Positions 21,970 through 34,304 of a DNA stretch of 64,000 bases are shown one piece after another. The position numbers were made by a program, and so were the translations under genes. The stretch comes from Leucocoprinus leucothites (taxonomy: Eukaryota; Basidiomycota; Agaricomycetes; Agaricales; Agaricaceae), in assembly GCA_013368445.1 (NCBI GenBank), contig JAACJO010000039.1:62001-126000 (forward strand). Reading direction: 5' to 3'. The stretch's first letter is position 1. Every line of letters begins with the position of its first letter. Below the pieces are notes generated by a model, which saw only the letters and a program-made list of their open reading frames with translations, had not been told where the DNA came from and made no database searches.

Positions 21970-23628
21970 ATGAATCAACCAGCTTCAAAAGCCGACATCG
22001 CACTCATAAAACAACAAATCACCGAAATGGAAGACGAAATGGCCGAGGCTCTACAACTCTTCCACAAAGAGCGAGCATCGCTTCTATCCGAGCTAAACAC
22101 AATGCAAGCTGCCACGAGGAATCTCCTCCCAGAACTCCTATCCTACATCTTCTTCCTCGCATGCGATCGCGAGACACATCAGGGTCAAAAGCTAGCGCAT
22201 TTATTGGGAGGAGTGTGTAGACAATGGCGGAATATCGCAATGTCTACACCCTCGCTTTGGTCCTCGCTGATCGTGTCTTTCGGAAAATCCGGTACTTCGG
22301 GCGTTGGGAGAGAACGCTATGATCTTGTTGTTCTACTGCAATCTCACCTCGAACGCGTGCAAACGTTTCCGTTATCACTCACGTTCCTCTTTCCTGCCCG
22401 ATCTTCGCATCCCGGGCCATCTGCAGAGACATTGAAGCTCCTCTCTTCGGTACTCTTTCAAAAGGAGAATACACACAAAGTGCATACACTTCGACTTGTA
22501 CATGCACCCTTTACTTGGATCCTTTCGTTCCCTCCATTTCCTCACCTCGGATATCTCGGGATATATGAAGAAGAGATATCGAGTCAAGCTCCTTTGAATA
22601 ACCAATCACGTTCATCTAAATCCAAATCTAAATCCACACAATCCGTTCTCCCACTTCTCAAATCACCTCGCCTCTACCGCCTCGAAGTGCGTGGACTCAA
22701 CGGGCTCCAGTTTTACTACGACGAAAGTCGCCTGGTGTGGTTGACGCATATCTCACTATCGCGTGCACCTGTTGAACTTTGCATTACTCTTCTCTCACAA
22801 TGCCCCAATCTCGTTCAGTTTGAATTCAGTGACCCCCTACGAGGTGTTAGTGAAGCAGGTTCACCACGAAGGTCCTCCCTCGGAACTAGCACCACCGCTA
22901 GTAATTTCTCACCGACATCATCAAGCAACCGGATTAGTCTCCGACATTTACACCATTTCGGCTGGGCACATGCACCAGAGACAAATGACCACCTACGGAC
23001 CTTCTATAAACGCCTACGCTTTCCCAACTTGACGAGCCTTTATTGGTGGTCATCTGGTCATACAGCGGCGCTCGACGCCGACGCTTTACATTATCTACTC
23101 CCGAACATTCCCTCGTCCCTCGTCCTTTTGAAAATCCACTTCGCACCAAAGTGGCCAAGGGAATTGGTACGCCTCGTATGTGCTTCTGTACCGACGGTGC
23201 AAAGACTACAGTTGCATGGCTGTGATTTTGTCACCATGAACAACTTTTTAGCTGTTTTGGACTCCTCTGAAGACTCGGTGGATCCTCAAACTAGTGATCG
23301 AAGAGGAGCTATGCTTAAAGGGCGGGGACAGGTCTACCTTCCGATGTTGAGAGCATTGGCAATGGATGGGATTGAGAGCAGCTCCCCCCATACTGGAGAT
23401 GAAGCTCTGGAAGCTGCGATGGCTGATCAGATTGTTGGTACACTTCGGAGTCGGAGTCGTGATCCAACTACGGCGTTCGCCCTGGAGATTTCGAGGCGAG
23501 ATGGAACGGGCGATTCAGGCTGGTCGAAGTATATACAGGATGTATATCGGATATTGTGGAAGGAAGGGGTGGAGTTTAGGGTATGGATGGATGGGAGGAA
23601 GACTCGGTTGCTTGGGAGAGAGGCTTAG
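21970..23628 (+). CDS. F-box protein with LRR-like C-terminal region, intact
   Basis: A single-exon gene of 552 residues. An N-terminal coiled-coil-like helix (IKQQITEMEDEMAEALQL) leads into the F-box at about residues 43-92: LLPELLSYIFFLACD, then LLGGVCRQWRNIAMSTPSLW. The remainder has irregular leucine-rich segments (LLSQCPNLVQFEF, LRHLHHFGWAH, LPNIPSSLVLLKIHF, VPTVQRLQLHGC). These align in order with the two F-box relics at 6.1-10 kb, so all belong to one expanding family. Known F-box proteins bind Skp1 through the F-box and present substrates to an SCF ubiquitin ligase. The substrate is unknown. A Ser/Lys-rich insert (SRSSKSKSKSTQS) sits in the middle. Confidence 0.85.
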   Translation: MNQPASKADIALIKQQITEMEDEMAEALQLFHKERASLLSELNTMQAATRNLLPELLSYIFFLACDRETHQGQKLAHLLGGVCRQWRNIAMSTPSLWSSLIVSFGKSGTSGVGRERYDLVVLLQSHLERVQTFPLSLTFLFPARSSHPGPSAETLKLLSSVLFQKENTHKVHTLRLVHAPFTWILSFPPFPHLGYLGIYEEEISSQAPLNNQSRSSKSKSKSTQSVLPLLKSPRLYRLEVRGLNGLQFYYDESRLVWLTHISLSRAPVELCITLLSQCPNLVQFEFSDPLRGVSEAGSPRRSSLGTSTTASNFSPTSSSNRISLRHLHHFGWAHAPETNDHLRTFYKRLRFPNLTSLYWWSSGHTAALDADALHYLLPNIPSSLVLLKIHFAPKWPRELVRLVCASVPTVQRLQLHGCDFVTMNNFLAVLDSSEDSVDPQTSDRRGAMLKGRGQVYLPMLRALAMDGIESSSPHTGDEALEAAMADQIVGTLRSRSRDPTTAFALEISRRDGTGDSGWSKYIQDVYRILWKEGVEFRVWMDGRKTRLLGREA

Positions 23629-23768
23629 AAGTTGAGATATCTCAGAGTAAGTATGGGATACTTAAGTTCTTTACATGGCCATATTGATTGTTCTTCACGA
23701 ATTTGCTCTCCTTAGGAGCCTTCAAGGAATAAAATACAAGGGTGGATGATAACAAACAAGCGACCCGA

Positions 23769-24525
23769 TCATTTCTTGACAGCCCAAATCCAATGGAAAA
23801 ACACCTCCACCGAAAGTCCGAGCTTCTCTCCTACCAACTTCGCCTCGATATCCAATCCCTCACCGTACTCCTCCAGCATCTTCAAATTACCTTCAACGCC
23901 AAATCCAGTCGAAAACATCGTCACACCCATCCACTTCTCAACAATATCATCTCCTTCTTCCTTCTTCATATTCATCAAAAGTACTCCACCAGGTTTCAGC
24001 CATTTCGCAATCTTCTTCACCATCGGACCTTGTTCCTCCCTCGGCAAATGGAAAAATGAATAAAATGCCACAACAGCATCAAACGTTCCCTCTGGATAAT
24101 CCAACTTTGTCATATCAGCATGAACGAATTCAACTCGAGGTGATTGGACTTTCTCTCGAGCATGAGTGATTTGAGAAGCAGATATGTCAACTGCTGTGAC
24201 GTTTAATTCGAGTTCATGTCCGACAAGAAGTCGCGTGCATGGGATTCCTGGACCGCAGCCTAATTCGAGGATGGAGGCGTTTGGCTTGAGGTGCGAGAAT
24301 AGCCTGGAGAGGTTATCGGAGACGGATTGGGGTACACCTCGAGAGTCTTGCCAGGTTGTATAAGTTGGTGAACATTCGTCGTATCCCCGCTGGACGATCA
24401 ATTTCAACTCTTCCGGCCCGGCGCTAGATTTAGCTCAATTTCATATTTATTGAACCAGAATCAATGTGGCTTTGTTCGCACCTGTTTGCGCCCTCGACAT
24501 TGCTGGGGGCTTCAGGGTTCGACAT
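23769..24525 (-). CDS. Class I SAM-dependent methyltransferase
   Basis: 232 residues from two exons, 24525-24482 and 24423-23769. The first exon gives MSNPEAPSNVEGAN and joins in frame to SAGPEELKLIVQRGYD. The Rossmann-fold signatures are clear: motif I ILELGCGPGIP (about residues 66-76), acidic NVTAVDISASQI, motif II FVHADMTKLDYPEGTFDAVV and PREEQGPMVKKIAKWLKPGG. The closest general pattern is the UbiE/Coq5-like group of small-molecule methyltransferases, but the substrate cannot be read from sequence. The gene is divergently oriented to the SurE gene, sharing a 668-bp upstream region. A cytosolic location is inferred, as no targeting signal is seen. Confidence 0.85.
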
Positions 24526-25193
24526 CGTCTACTATGAAGGAAGGATTACAGCTTACTATCGCAAGGCAGTGCTCGTTAGACTGATAGTTGTTGACCTTCA
24601 TGTGGTACCTGGGAATACTTGGTACTGAACTCCATTTGTCTGTATCGTTCACCGCCGGATTTGTATGGGGTTAAATGTGGTTTTTCCAGACCCCGAAACA
24701 TCCTTGCAGTTTATCGGCACATTGATCATAATCACGCGCCTGAAAATACGGCCTGAAGCTTCATCATACATGTCAGGCTGTCAATCTAATTCTGTAAGAA
24801 CATGTATGCTAAGTATAGCAGGCCTTCACGACCAAAAAGTATTTTGGCTCCTCTTTGTCTCTGGCGCCAGAAATAACCATGCCTGAGCCCCATGAACTCA
24901 AATTCGATTCAGGGCGCCACACCTATGACGAATGGGAAGGTAGAATCCCATCGCAAGTCCACAACGAACGTGCAGCCCCAAAATGAGTGACGCATGGAGG
25001 GACCAAACAACGTTCTCACTCTTTGCTTCCCGTGGTATGCTCGAACCAACTTCTGTGACATGAGTGCTATTACGGCCAGCGGCTTCTAGCCCAAAGGCTA
25101 ACGGCATAAATACCACGAAGGGCGCTAGCATGAGGGATTGTTTTCAATTCTTTCAAAGACCATCAGTGCGCCTCTGATATTGAACACGACACC
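24526..25193. other. Divergent promoter region
   Basis: This is the shared upstream region of the methyltransferase (-) and the secreted SurE gene (+). Short open frames on either strand have no support. No clear element is recognised. Confidence 0.4.
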
Positions 25194-26442
25194 ATGGGAT
25201 TCGCTACGCTCCTCCTCTTTGTCCCCTTCTTATCCTTTGTATCCTCTAGACCACCCCCGGGTCATCATCACGATAAGGCTCGTACCAATATTTTGGTCAC
25301 GAACGATGATGGGTGGGCTACAGCTCAAATTCGTTCAGAGTTTGACGCATTGGAAGCTGCTGGCTTCAATGTAAGTTTTGCTTCTTTGTTGCCTCCCTCA
25401 TACACAACGATATTTTCTCTGTTGGTAGCTTGTGTTGTCTTGCCCAGCAGATAACAGGTCCGGAACTGGAAATTCAACAGCAACACCGGCGATTTTGGCT
25501 CAGCCTTGTGAATTTAATACATGTCCCGCTGGTGCCCCTGCTACCGGATTCAATGCGACTGATCGTGAGTAGATCCACGTTGGACTTTTGCTGGAAGGAA
25601 ACTTACGCTTGTGATTTTCCAGCGCGTCTGAACTACGTAAACGCGTTCCCGTTCGTGCTTCGCCATGATTTCTTTCAGTGGATCTGAAGCTGACGATTCG
25701 TTAGCCGTGATGCCACAAATTTCGGCATAAACACGCTTGCACCCAAGTTCTTCAAGGGTAAAAAGCCTGACCTCGTGGTTGCGGGATCGAACATCGGAAG
25801 TAAGGCCTTCATAACATCAACTCCGAGCTTCCCTTTTCCTTATATGTCCTTTTCCAGATAATCTCGGTACAACAATCCAGATCTCTGGCACAGAGTAAGG
25901 GTCTCTAGAAAGTATGAAAGCAGGGCTTCATGCTGACGCCCATTATCAACAGCCATGCGGCTATGGAAGCTGCGAACCTTGGCGTCCCAGCAATCGCTTT
26001 CTCTGGAGCTACCGGTTCCCAGGTCTCGTACACGGCTCTCGAAACAGATCCGACTTCGGCAGCTATCGTTGCCACCGGTATCTACAACAAACTGACCGTT
26101 CGACTCGTCGAGACACTGCTGAAGACTACCGAAAAGAAAGCAGAAATCCTTCCTCCCCGAACCGTCGTGAACGTCAATTATCCTTCAACCACTAATTGCT
26201 CAAGCGCTGAACATTTCAAATGGGTCTTCACAAGGACTGTGCCAGCACCTGCTGGAACGGTGGATGTAGATATTTGTAGGAATGGCGGTGTGCTGGTGGA
26301 CGAGCGGACAGCGTTCGCAGTACCAGGTTGTTGGGTGACAGTTAGTGTGTTTAGCTCAGTGACTTTGGACGACGTAGATGCTGCTACGCAACGGGCGGTC
26401 GTGGATGTCCTGAAGCCCCTTTTGAGGTGTCAGCACGACTAG
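25194..26442 (+). CDS. Secreted SurE-like phosphatase/nucleotidase
   Basis: SurE-family enzymes are metal-dependent phosphatases that act on nucleoside monophosphates. Six exons (25194-25370, 25429-25564, 25623-25650, 25705-25799, 25858-25894, 25953-26442) encode 320 residues. A signal peptide (MGFATLLLFVPFLSFVSS) precedes the core ILVTNDDGWATAQIR, with the metal-binding NDDG at about residues 37-40. Further conserved parts are LVVAGSNIG, NNLGTTIQISGT and AAMEAANLGVPAIAFSG. The short exons 3 (28 nt) and 5 (37 nt) are needed to keep SurE order (NYVNAFP, then FGINTLAPKFF). The C-terminus VLKPLLRCQHD is typical of secreted fungal members. The junction after exon 3 is the least certain. Confidence 0.85.
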
Positions 26443-27700
26443 GATTCGTGCGACATGTCGGTCTGTAGTCTACACGAACTTGGATACCTGCTGAGATCCT
26501 CTGAGAAAGAATTCATTTTCCCGTTTCCAGCTGTGTCTGTATGAGGATCGATGTCTATGGCTCTCGGCGTTATGAGTGATATACTACAACCCAAACTGAC
26601 TTCCAAAGGAGTTTGATGGCAATGGCAGGACGAGGAAGCGAGGAAGCTACTCATTATATGCTGAGACAGGGCAGCCGTTTAAACATTTTAAAGTTGTAGT
26701 CATGACTTTCAAATACAAGCAGACAAACAAAAGGTACATCAAGGAGGCGATTGCAGTATACTTCAGTCAAGCTACCACTACATAGCTTGACAGAATAACC
26801 CTCCCTTGAGCGTCATACGGGACCTGAATACCATTGTCAGCCAAACGTCAACACAACTGAGGAGACATCACTGGGTGCGATTGATCGATCGACGGTCAAG
26901 ACCTGACTTGATGCAACACCTGAGAAGCAAGACACGAAAACTGACATCAATAGAGGCTCGAATGTTAAGCAACGCTGAACTTACAATGGTTGCTCCGAAA
27001 TCCGGAATTTGGGAAACAAGAAACACGTGAGATCCTGCACCGACGAACAGAACAAGAAATGACGCTCACAATAACCATCCAAATAGCTGACAGGACGCTC
27101 AGCGGACGTCGTTAACGTCATGTTCCGGAGACAATAAAATACTGACCAGAAACATGATACGAATTTTCTTTCGCCTCTGATAGGGGAGATCGACTTCATG
27201 CAGAGAGAACCAGAGTCTGAACAATCTTTGAGGTCTTGAAGCAGGTAAAACCGGGCTACATGCCAGCCACGAAGGCGAAAAGAGCCAATCCGTTCGAGCT
27301 TGACATGTCCGACCGAAGAGAAAGAGCTCGAGGTTTCTCTTAACGAGACCAATAGAGGAGACACTCCAAACGACGAAACACATGAGCTCGAAGTAACAAT
27401 TGCGGAGTACAATCGTTCAGGCCTCAGGCGAAGAGCACTAGCTTGAAGCTCGGCACTTCAGGATAATTCACCGCTACAGTAAGAGAACACAAACCGCCTT
27501 TGATCTCGACGAACAACCAGAAGGCTTGCGTGCTCCATGCGGCCGAGTCCGAAGGTTGAAAGGAATAACGAGAATCTACATATTCGAGGGGATAAACTGG
27601 CGGTCTTCATCAATTTCAGCAACTGCGCAACAACTCGAAAACGGGTCCTGGCGAACGGCTTTGTTCAGTATAAGGCTTATGAACACCAGCCAGAGTCCAT
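26443..27700. other. Gene-poor region, nothing recognised
   Basis: Open frames of up to about 140 codons on the minus strand (26981-27412) have no domain, no splice support and no similarity. The sequence leads into the CTTGA-rich array and may be part of the same repeat. Confidence 0.4.
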
Positions 27701-29280
27701 CGGGTCTTGACGTCACTTCTGGTCTTGTTGCGCCCAAGCGTGTAGAGAGTTATGATCGTTAGACTCACTTCTATCCCCGGTAGTCACGGTGGACCAAGCT
27801 AACAGAGACAACAGAGCGCTTTGATGTCCTGATCAACCGAAATCTTGACAATCAGGTACCAATCCAGGATGTCTTGATCTCACAGCTTGCGTGGCCTTGA
27901 CCCATGGACTTGACGCAATACCAGTCTAGACGGACAGACATTTAAGACTTGGGAGCCTCGGACGATGAGTTTAACGCCCTTCACAGCTCCCAGCGGTTTC
28001 GACAGCTAGAGTCGGACAAATGCCAGGCCTTGATCCACCGCAATGCTGACGAACACCAACCCGGGGGACAACCAAAGGGCGTAACGTCTTGATGAGGTAG
28101 CCTGAGTAAAGGGCTTGACATTCGACGTTTCCTCGATGGCAATGACGCTACCCGGTCCAGATAGAACCCAAGGGGCCTTGATGATATCCAGTAGCTTCCA
28201 ACGCCAACGAGGCAGCACGACAAATACTCGAGTGGAAGTCTTCATCAACAGTCTTATAATGAACCTGCGGTCTTTGAAGACATCAACAGCCTTAAGATCA
28301 GCGAGAAGTCAAGCGTGGTATAGTCCTCGAGGCGGTTCAATCCGGGCGTTGGTCTACAGACTGAAATTCCAAGCATCTTGGATCAAAACCATGGGGGTAC
28401 CTTGAACACGACCAACAAGTACATTTCTTGATCCATCGCAAACCAGCTGTCCAGGCACTTGACCCACCACCCGCCCACCTGGACAACCATCCGAGGTACC
28501 AGTCTTGATCCATTGCGACTTGATAATCCGGGCGCTTGACCCACCTCCCACCAGCCCGGACAGCAAAGGCTATCCTGAGTTTCCCAGTCTTGATCCGTCG
28601 CGTCTTGATCCACGGCCTTAAGCATATCTTGAGGTGCCAAGGTCCAACCGAGCTCTTGACCCGCCTCCCGCCAGCCCGGATGAAAATCCCGAGTTTCCCA
28701 ATCTTGATCTGTCGCATCTTCAAGCCCAAGATCTTGATCCATCGCGACTTGTATGTCCAGGCACTTGACCCGCCACCCGCCCACCTGGACATCACCCCAG
28801 GTACCAGTCTTCTAGACTCATGGCCTTGATCCATCGCGACTTGATGGTCCGAGCTCTTCACCCGCCTCCCTCTAGGCCGGACAGACGTCTGAGTTACCCA
28901 TGTTGGATCCGTCGCGTCTTGATCCATGGGCGTCAGGGTATCTTGAAATTCCATGGTTTTGGCGCGCCGCGTCTTCAAACTCTAAGGTTCCGATTCTTCA
29001 CGCCTTGATAAACTTCCATGGTCTTGATCCTTCGCGTCTTGACAACCAGGGTCTTGAGATCCATCGGGTCTTGATAGCCAAGGTCTTGATGCATTGCATC
29101 TTCAAACTCTGAGATACCAGTCCATAAGCGTCTTAATCCATGGTCTTGATCCACAGCGCCCTGAGATCCTTGACTATTATAGTCTTAATCCATCGCGTCT
29201 TGATGGTCTTGAGGATATCTAGAAGTTCAATGATCTTGATCCACTGTCTTGAGCTCTAGACAGTCTTCACATCTTCACTC
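27700..29280. repeat. CTTGA-rich degenerate tandem array, right copy
   Basis: Dense repetition of TCTTGATCC, CCATCGCGTCTTGAT and related words occurs across about 1.5 kb. Between 28440 and 28900 a longer unit is visible. ACTTGACCC-CCACCCGCCCACCTGGACA appears near 28458 and 28761. CTTGACCC-CCTCCC-CCAGCCCGGA appears near 28536 and 28653, with a variant at about 28855. Long minus-strand frames across it are by-products of the repetition. It resembles the array at 1560-2300 and is likewise followed by the shared block. Confidence 0.65.
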
Positions 29281-29429
29281 GAGTGGCGCCTTGCGAGAGT
29301 GCGAAGGCCCGCCACCCCGTAGATACATAAAGCAGAGTCTCGGAGGTAGATGTATGAGCGCGTAATCGAAGATAGCAGATGCGGAGAAGTCGGGGTGAGG
29401 GTGGCAAGGAGAGGGAAGAAGACAAGAAG

Positions 29430-29930
29430 CGGTGAGGACTCCTACTCGACCGAGCCGGGCTTTTATGCAGGAGAAAACACGCACGGACCATTGTACCACG
29501 CCTAGGCGGAGCTTAAAACGCCATAGTTCTTGTGTCACAGCCCTGGGAGTCAAGGCGAAAAAGAGCTGTGGGGCGCGATTAGCGAAATCTCTCTCCTGCG
29601 CGCAATACTCCTCCCCTCACCTTCAAATTTTGTAGAAACGTTCACGACAACGATGCGATAGAGAGCATCCACAAGGGATAGTCTGAGGGAGGAGGGGAGG
29701 GAAGGTAGAGGTCGGTTTGTACTTGAGCGCTTAAGATCAGGGATGATCTTCCCGCCACGGTCACTCACAGTCGCAAACGGACAGCCGGCAAAGGAGCGTG
29801 AGTTAGCCTAGTATCCAAAAAAGAACAATGGGCAATTGTTTTTCCCGTTCGCGGAGTGTTAAATCGTGGGGCTGGGTGTCGTCTAGCGCATGGTGCAGCG
29901 CATTCTGGGGCACTACTTTAGCTCATCAAA
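29430..29930. repeat. Dispersed repeat block, copy B
   Basis: Colinear partner of 2380-3000; the matched words and their positions are given there. The two copies have diverged by substitutions and small indels, so they are not recent duplicates. Neither contains a convincing gene. Confidence 0.6.
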
Positions 29931-32900
29931 GAAAGGGTGCTCAGATGGGTGAGAAGCGAGCGATAAACACCGAATGACTCACTTCAGATGACGTGCAAGA
30001 CCGGCTGAAAAGTCCCATCATTGTCCCGCAAGATATCATACGGTGATTTTGGCGACCGCCTCGTCAGCGAGAGATAGCTTTCATACCAAGATGTTGAGCA
30101 TCGTAGCTTAAATCCTTGGTGTAAGAAAAATGCCTTTGAAGAGAATGCTTGGTCGGCGAAAACACTTTGCGACGAAGGCTAATTAGCGAAAATACTCATA
30201 TATGGACATTTTGGCACTCTCACCTAATCAAGGCTCAAGCACAGTATCACAGCACGCGCATCGGATCGTGCTACTCGTTATCCAAGAGATCACCAAGGTT
30301 AAATGCCGGGAATGTCACGATAACCAGTCGGAAGAGCAGGGGGGTCCCAGACATTGCTTTGTCCGACCCTGAATTGTCTAAGCGCCAATGCACGAGCCAG
30401 GGTCCCTGCGATCTCCGTGCAAGATTGGCCTTCAACTCGTTTGGATGGTTGCAACTCCGGTAAAGAGTCCCCAGTTAGATCTAGGCAATAACCTGAAATG
30501 ATTGAATGGCCTGTGCCCACAGTGGGCGACTTTGAGCCCTGAGTGGAAAGCCGTTTGATGATGGTGGGTGTGTTCGCTCCGCGAGACTCGAAACGCACAG
30601 AATCTGAAGAAACCAGCCAAGCTGGTGCTCAGAGACGCAGAAATCATGCTAACGGCCCATTCTAAACCCTTCGCCAGCAAATAGGTCCTGGAATTTTATT
30701 ATGGCATCAGTTGAAGTGACGATGATCTGGGTTGAGAACGAACCAAGTAGTCTTATTTCTCCCCACATACCTCCCTCCGAAAACATGTAAATATAAATCT
30801 GTATTGTGTAGCGATGCTTGTTGACAGGAAACGGGGGCCCCAGGAGGTTCGAGGCCCCAGTGAATTTTCGACCTACATCATAGCGAGGGGAGAGAGAAGA
30901 ATTCATCAGGACAAGCTAGGCATAAAGAATAAAATAGTTTTACCACTTCCGTATCGTACGGTCATATCTGGAAATGGTGTTGAGCCACGAATTTTGGCAA
31001 GGCTCGAGGCCCAGTGGTGTTCGTTGGATAATGCTTCTCCAAGAGGGGCGAGCGCCGGCGTATCAAGCTTCAACATGGCAAAATTCCTCGCACTCCGCCC
31101 GTCGAAAAATGGGACAATGCAGATAAATAAAGAGAAGGGTAAGTAAAGACTTGAAGGACTCGAAATAAGTTGTCAGGGGAGGGCTAATGGCCTGAGGGCA
31201 CGGGCCCGGCGGGAGGGAACTTGCAGGGGAACACCTTGTTTGGTTTGAATTGTGTTGGCTTTGCAAGTTGCTTGTTTGGCAGCTCCTGTCCTTCAAGTAC
31301 AGAAAAACTTACCGTTTGGTCCATCTTCTCTTCGAGGTCTATGTTTATCGCTTATTAGCCGCATTTTCCTCACCATAAGATGCGTTGGCACTATCTGGAC
31401 AGACCACAAATGTTGTGTGAAGCTCCGAAAAGTACACCAGCACCCAAGAAGTAAACCTCGCACTCTATCTCGAGGTTTATCCACCGAGGTTGTAATACCG
31501 TAAGAGCTCTCGATTTCTCAAACAGACAAGTCTCTAAGATCTTCCCTCGGTCAGCTCGCTGGGACTGCTTAAACCAACTGGCCGAATCAGGCCGCAAGTA
31601 CCACAAGGCAGTGGTCACCATTGCACCTGGGTCTGCATACTGGGTCTGGTTTACTACCTCAAGCTACCGACAAAAATCGAGCAAGGCCGGCCATCGGCAG
31701 CACCTGGGTACCAAGTGTGTGTTGGACCTACATCTAGGCTAAAATATAACGGCTAATCGAAAATACTGCAGCCCCTTTCTAGACGGCCCAGATCATCTTC
31801 CACCTATGCAACACGCATAATAATCTAACCCGCACTCTGTCTTCATCCATCGCTCTGGAAATCTCAAAGATGCAACTATCCCATCTTTGCTACACGTCCA
31901 CTCTACCCCCGGAGCGGCCATCTAGAAACACCGGAAAACTCGCCCCCGAACGCAATGGTCATTACATTCCACTGCCTCAGCTATGCCGGCTATCCAAAGA
32001 AGTGTCGACAAGCACAAGGAATCTCGCTACACCCACAAAGTTAAGACTCCCGATTTGGAACCAGGCGCTTATTTATCAGGGTCACACGGGGGATGGATCA
32101 ACGCCTGGCCACATCTAGGCAGAGAGACAAAGCAAGAGTCTCCCTGCACAAAAGACGCGGTTGCCGTGGCCCCTTTTGCTGTTTATGATGATATGGACGC
32201 TTCTGATACGAAGTATCCGGATAAAATGTTCACAAGACAAGGAAACGTGTTCCGTCGGGCTTTTTGTTGTGATTATCTTTCCTTCCTTTCCTTGAATAAC
32301 CCTACAAGGCTCATAAGGCCCGGTGAACTGGAGGTTCTTCGACTCCGTGCAATTGTTCAGCTGAAGGGATGGATTCCACCCTCGTGCCCCGCTATGCCCG
32401 GGATCGTTTGCATCATATAGAACCGGCACATCAGACCCAACGCTAAAGGCGATCTCACCTCCAAGATCATATCAAACTGATGAAAATGCGCTCCTTTTCC
32501 CCCCAAAACTAGTGAGTCCAGTTCCCCATGTTCTTATCGGCCGTCTTAGCTGATTCATGTAGCACCGCATCAGAGCTCACGTCATCTATGACGCCCTAGC
32601 GGAGACGAAGAAGCCTACTAGGCGGGCTTGACGGCCTCGCGCAATCAGACACATAAAGGGGGAGACTGTTATACTTTTTCTAGTCAACTTACCGATTGTC
32701 AACACCGGATGACCTTGGTCGGTCAATCTCAGCCGGCTATGCAATACAACCTTGATGCAATAGCCCCACGACGCCACGTTGATTGTCCCTTTGGGCAACC
32801 TTTACCCATATTCTGCTCTCTTACCTTCCCCTTACGCCCGTCTCTGAGCAAGCGACAAAATATGCAGGACGCGCAGCAAAAATTGCGGTTGCGATGCGGG

Positions 32901-34304
32901 GCTAGGCATAGGTTTTGGTGACAAAGCGAGTGTCGCCTGTACTTCAGCGACAGTATCAGTCAATCCACGTACTGAGATCTCTTTGCTGTCCAGTCTGCAT
33001 GTAGTTGACGAGAGAGTAAAAACTGAAATACCCTTCACTTCGTGCCACCCACCGTCTTTTCATCCCTCCCCCAATCGTGCTCTAGGAGCTTTGACACGAT
33101 CAGGTTTTGCATTCCGGAAAGCGCGAGGTCTATCCCCGTCGCTTAGGCACTGCGATTCTTCACTACGCTTTTGCTTGGTGTTGCGACCCCAAAGCCCCCA
33201 TTCATGCAATGGGTTCTGCGAGTAGTCTTTCATCTTGAATGGATCTTCCGTGACGACCCCCTGCTGCGAGACAAAGGAAAGCCCGGTAATGGTGTGGTCC
33301 TAGTGCCGCTTCGCTTAATCATCCCCGCGGATGCTACACTTTGTCCGTTCACTTATCTGAATCCCTCTCCTTCTGAGCCACTGCCGTTACCATTGATACA
33401 TTGGATCTCGACCTTATCTCGTATGTTGTCCTCCCCTGAAACCTCAATTTAAAGTTTCGAAAAAACATAGTGTCTAAATGTGCCAGGATTCGGCTTCATT
33501 ATAAATTGCTGTTGTTTCCTTGAGGCTCCCAATTGACTCCGGGATAGTTCGTGCTGACTATCTCATTGAATGACTCGTTGCAACCCTCTGTCACCGAGTC
33601 TCATGAAAGCGAATGGGCTTAAGGAACGTAGGGGGAGCCAGGACGATAAAAATTGTATTCTGCTCTTGTTGAATTGACAGGGTCCGCATTGCAAGCTCCA
33701 GTAACTTCACTCCCGGGCCTGTGAAATCTATAGTACTAATAGACCGATGAATATGTTGGCTCAGACCGGTTTCAGTTGTTTGTCATGTTTCGTCAATGTA
33801 TGCATAGAATTTGCTTATTTCAGGTTCCTATAGTAACGTTGTACATATGTAAACCCGATTCCTCGTCCGCAGTCCACAAGCCTGTAATTCGATTCAGCTC
33901 CCTTACATTTCGTCATAGGTTTACGAAACGATCTCTGGGTGAGTTAGCTCCGGTAGACATCCTTGGCGGAGATAGTCCATCCCGCCATGATCTTTCAAAA
34001 CACCAAACATCCACGTAGTGGGATCTTTGTACAAGGCTGTAGACGAAGGCGAATTGTTAAACACATACAAAAATGAGGAGATAAAGTCGCGTACCAGAAT
34101 GTGGCGGAACGTAGACTACCGTATCCTTACCATTAAGTGCCCATCTTCGTGATGGCATTTGTACTTGGAACAGAAGCACCCACTGAGAGAAAAGTCTCTC
34201 GATGCAATCAATCAGAGTGGAAAAGAGCTGTGGACGTAGGCGGTACCGTTCCAAGAGAAACTGTAGTTTTCGCGGGAGATCATATAACTACCGGAAAGCT
34301 TTAG
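29931..34304. other. Long region without recognised genes
   Basis: About 4.4 kb with short unsupported open frames on both strands, the longest being 31983-32420 (+). None carries a domain I know, and I see no transposase, reverse transcriptase, rRNA or tRNA pattern. It may be decayed repeat DNA. Confidence 0.4.

Noticed and set aside
28334..28343. tRNA B-box-like GGTTCAATCC
   Set aside because: No matching A box at the right distance and no acceptor or anticodon stems. It lies in the repeat array.
28337..28978. 213-codon minus-strand frame across the CTTGA array
   Set aside because: It is made of the array's repeat units and has no domain; the open frame follows from the repeat composition.
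31983..32420. 145-codon plus-strand frame
   Set aside because: No recognisable domain, no splice structure and no similarity to other genes in the window. It is treated as non-coding.
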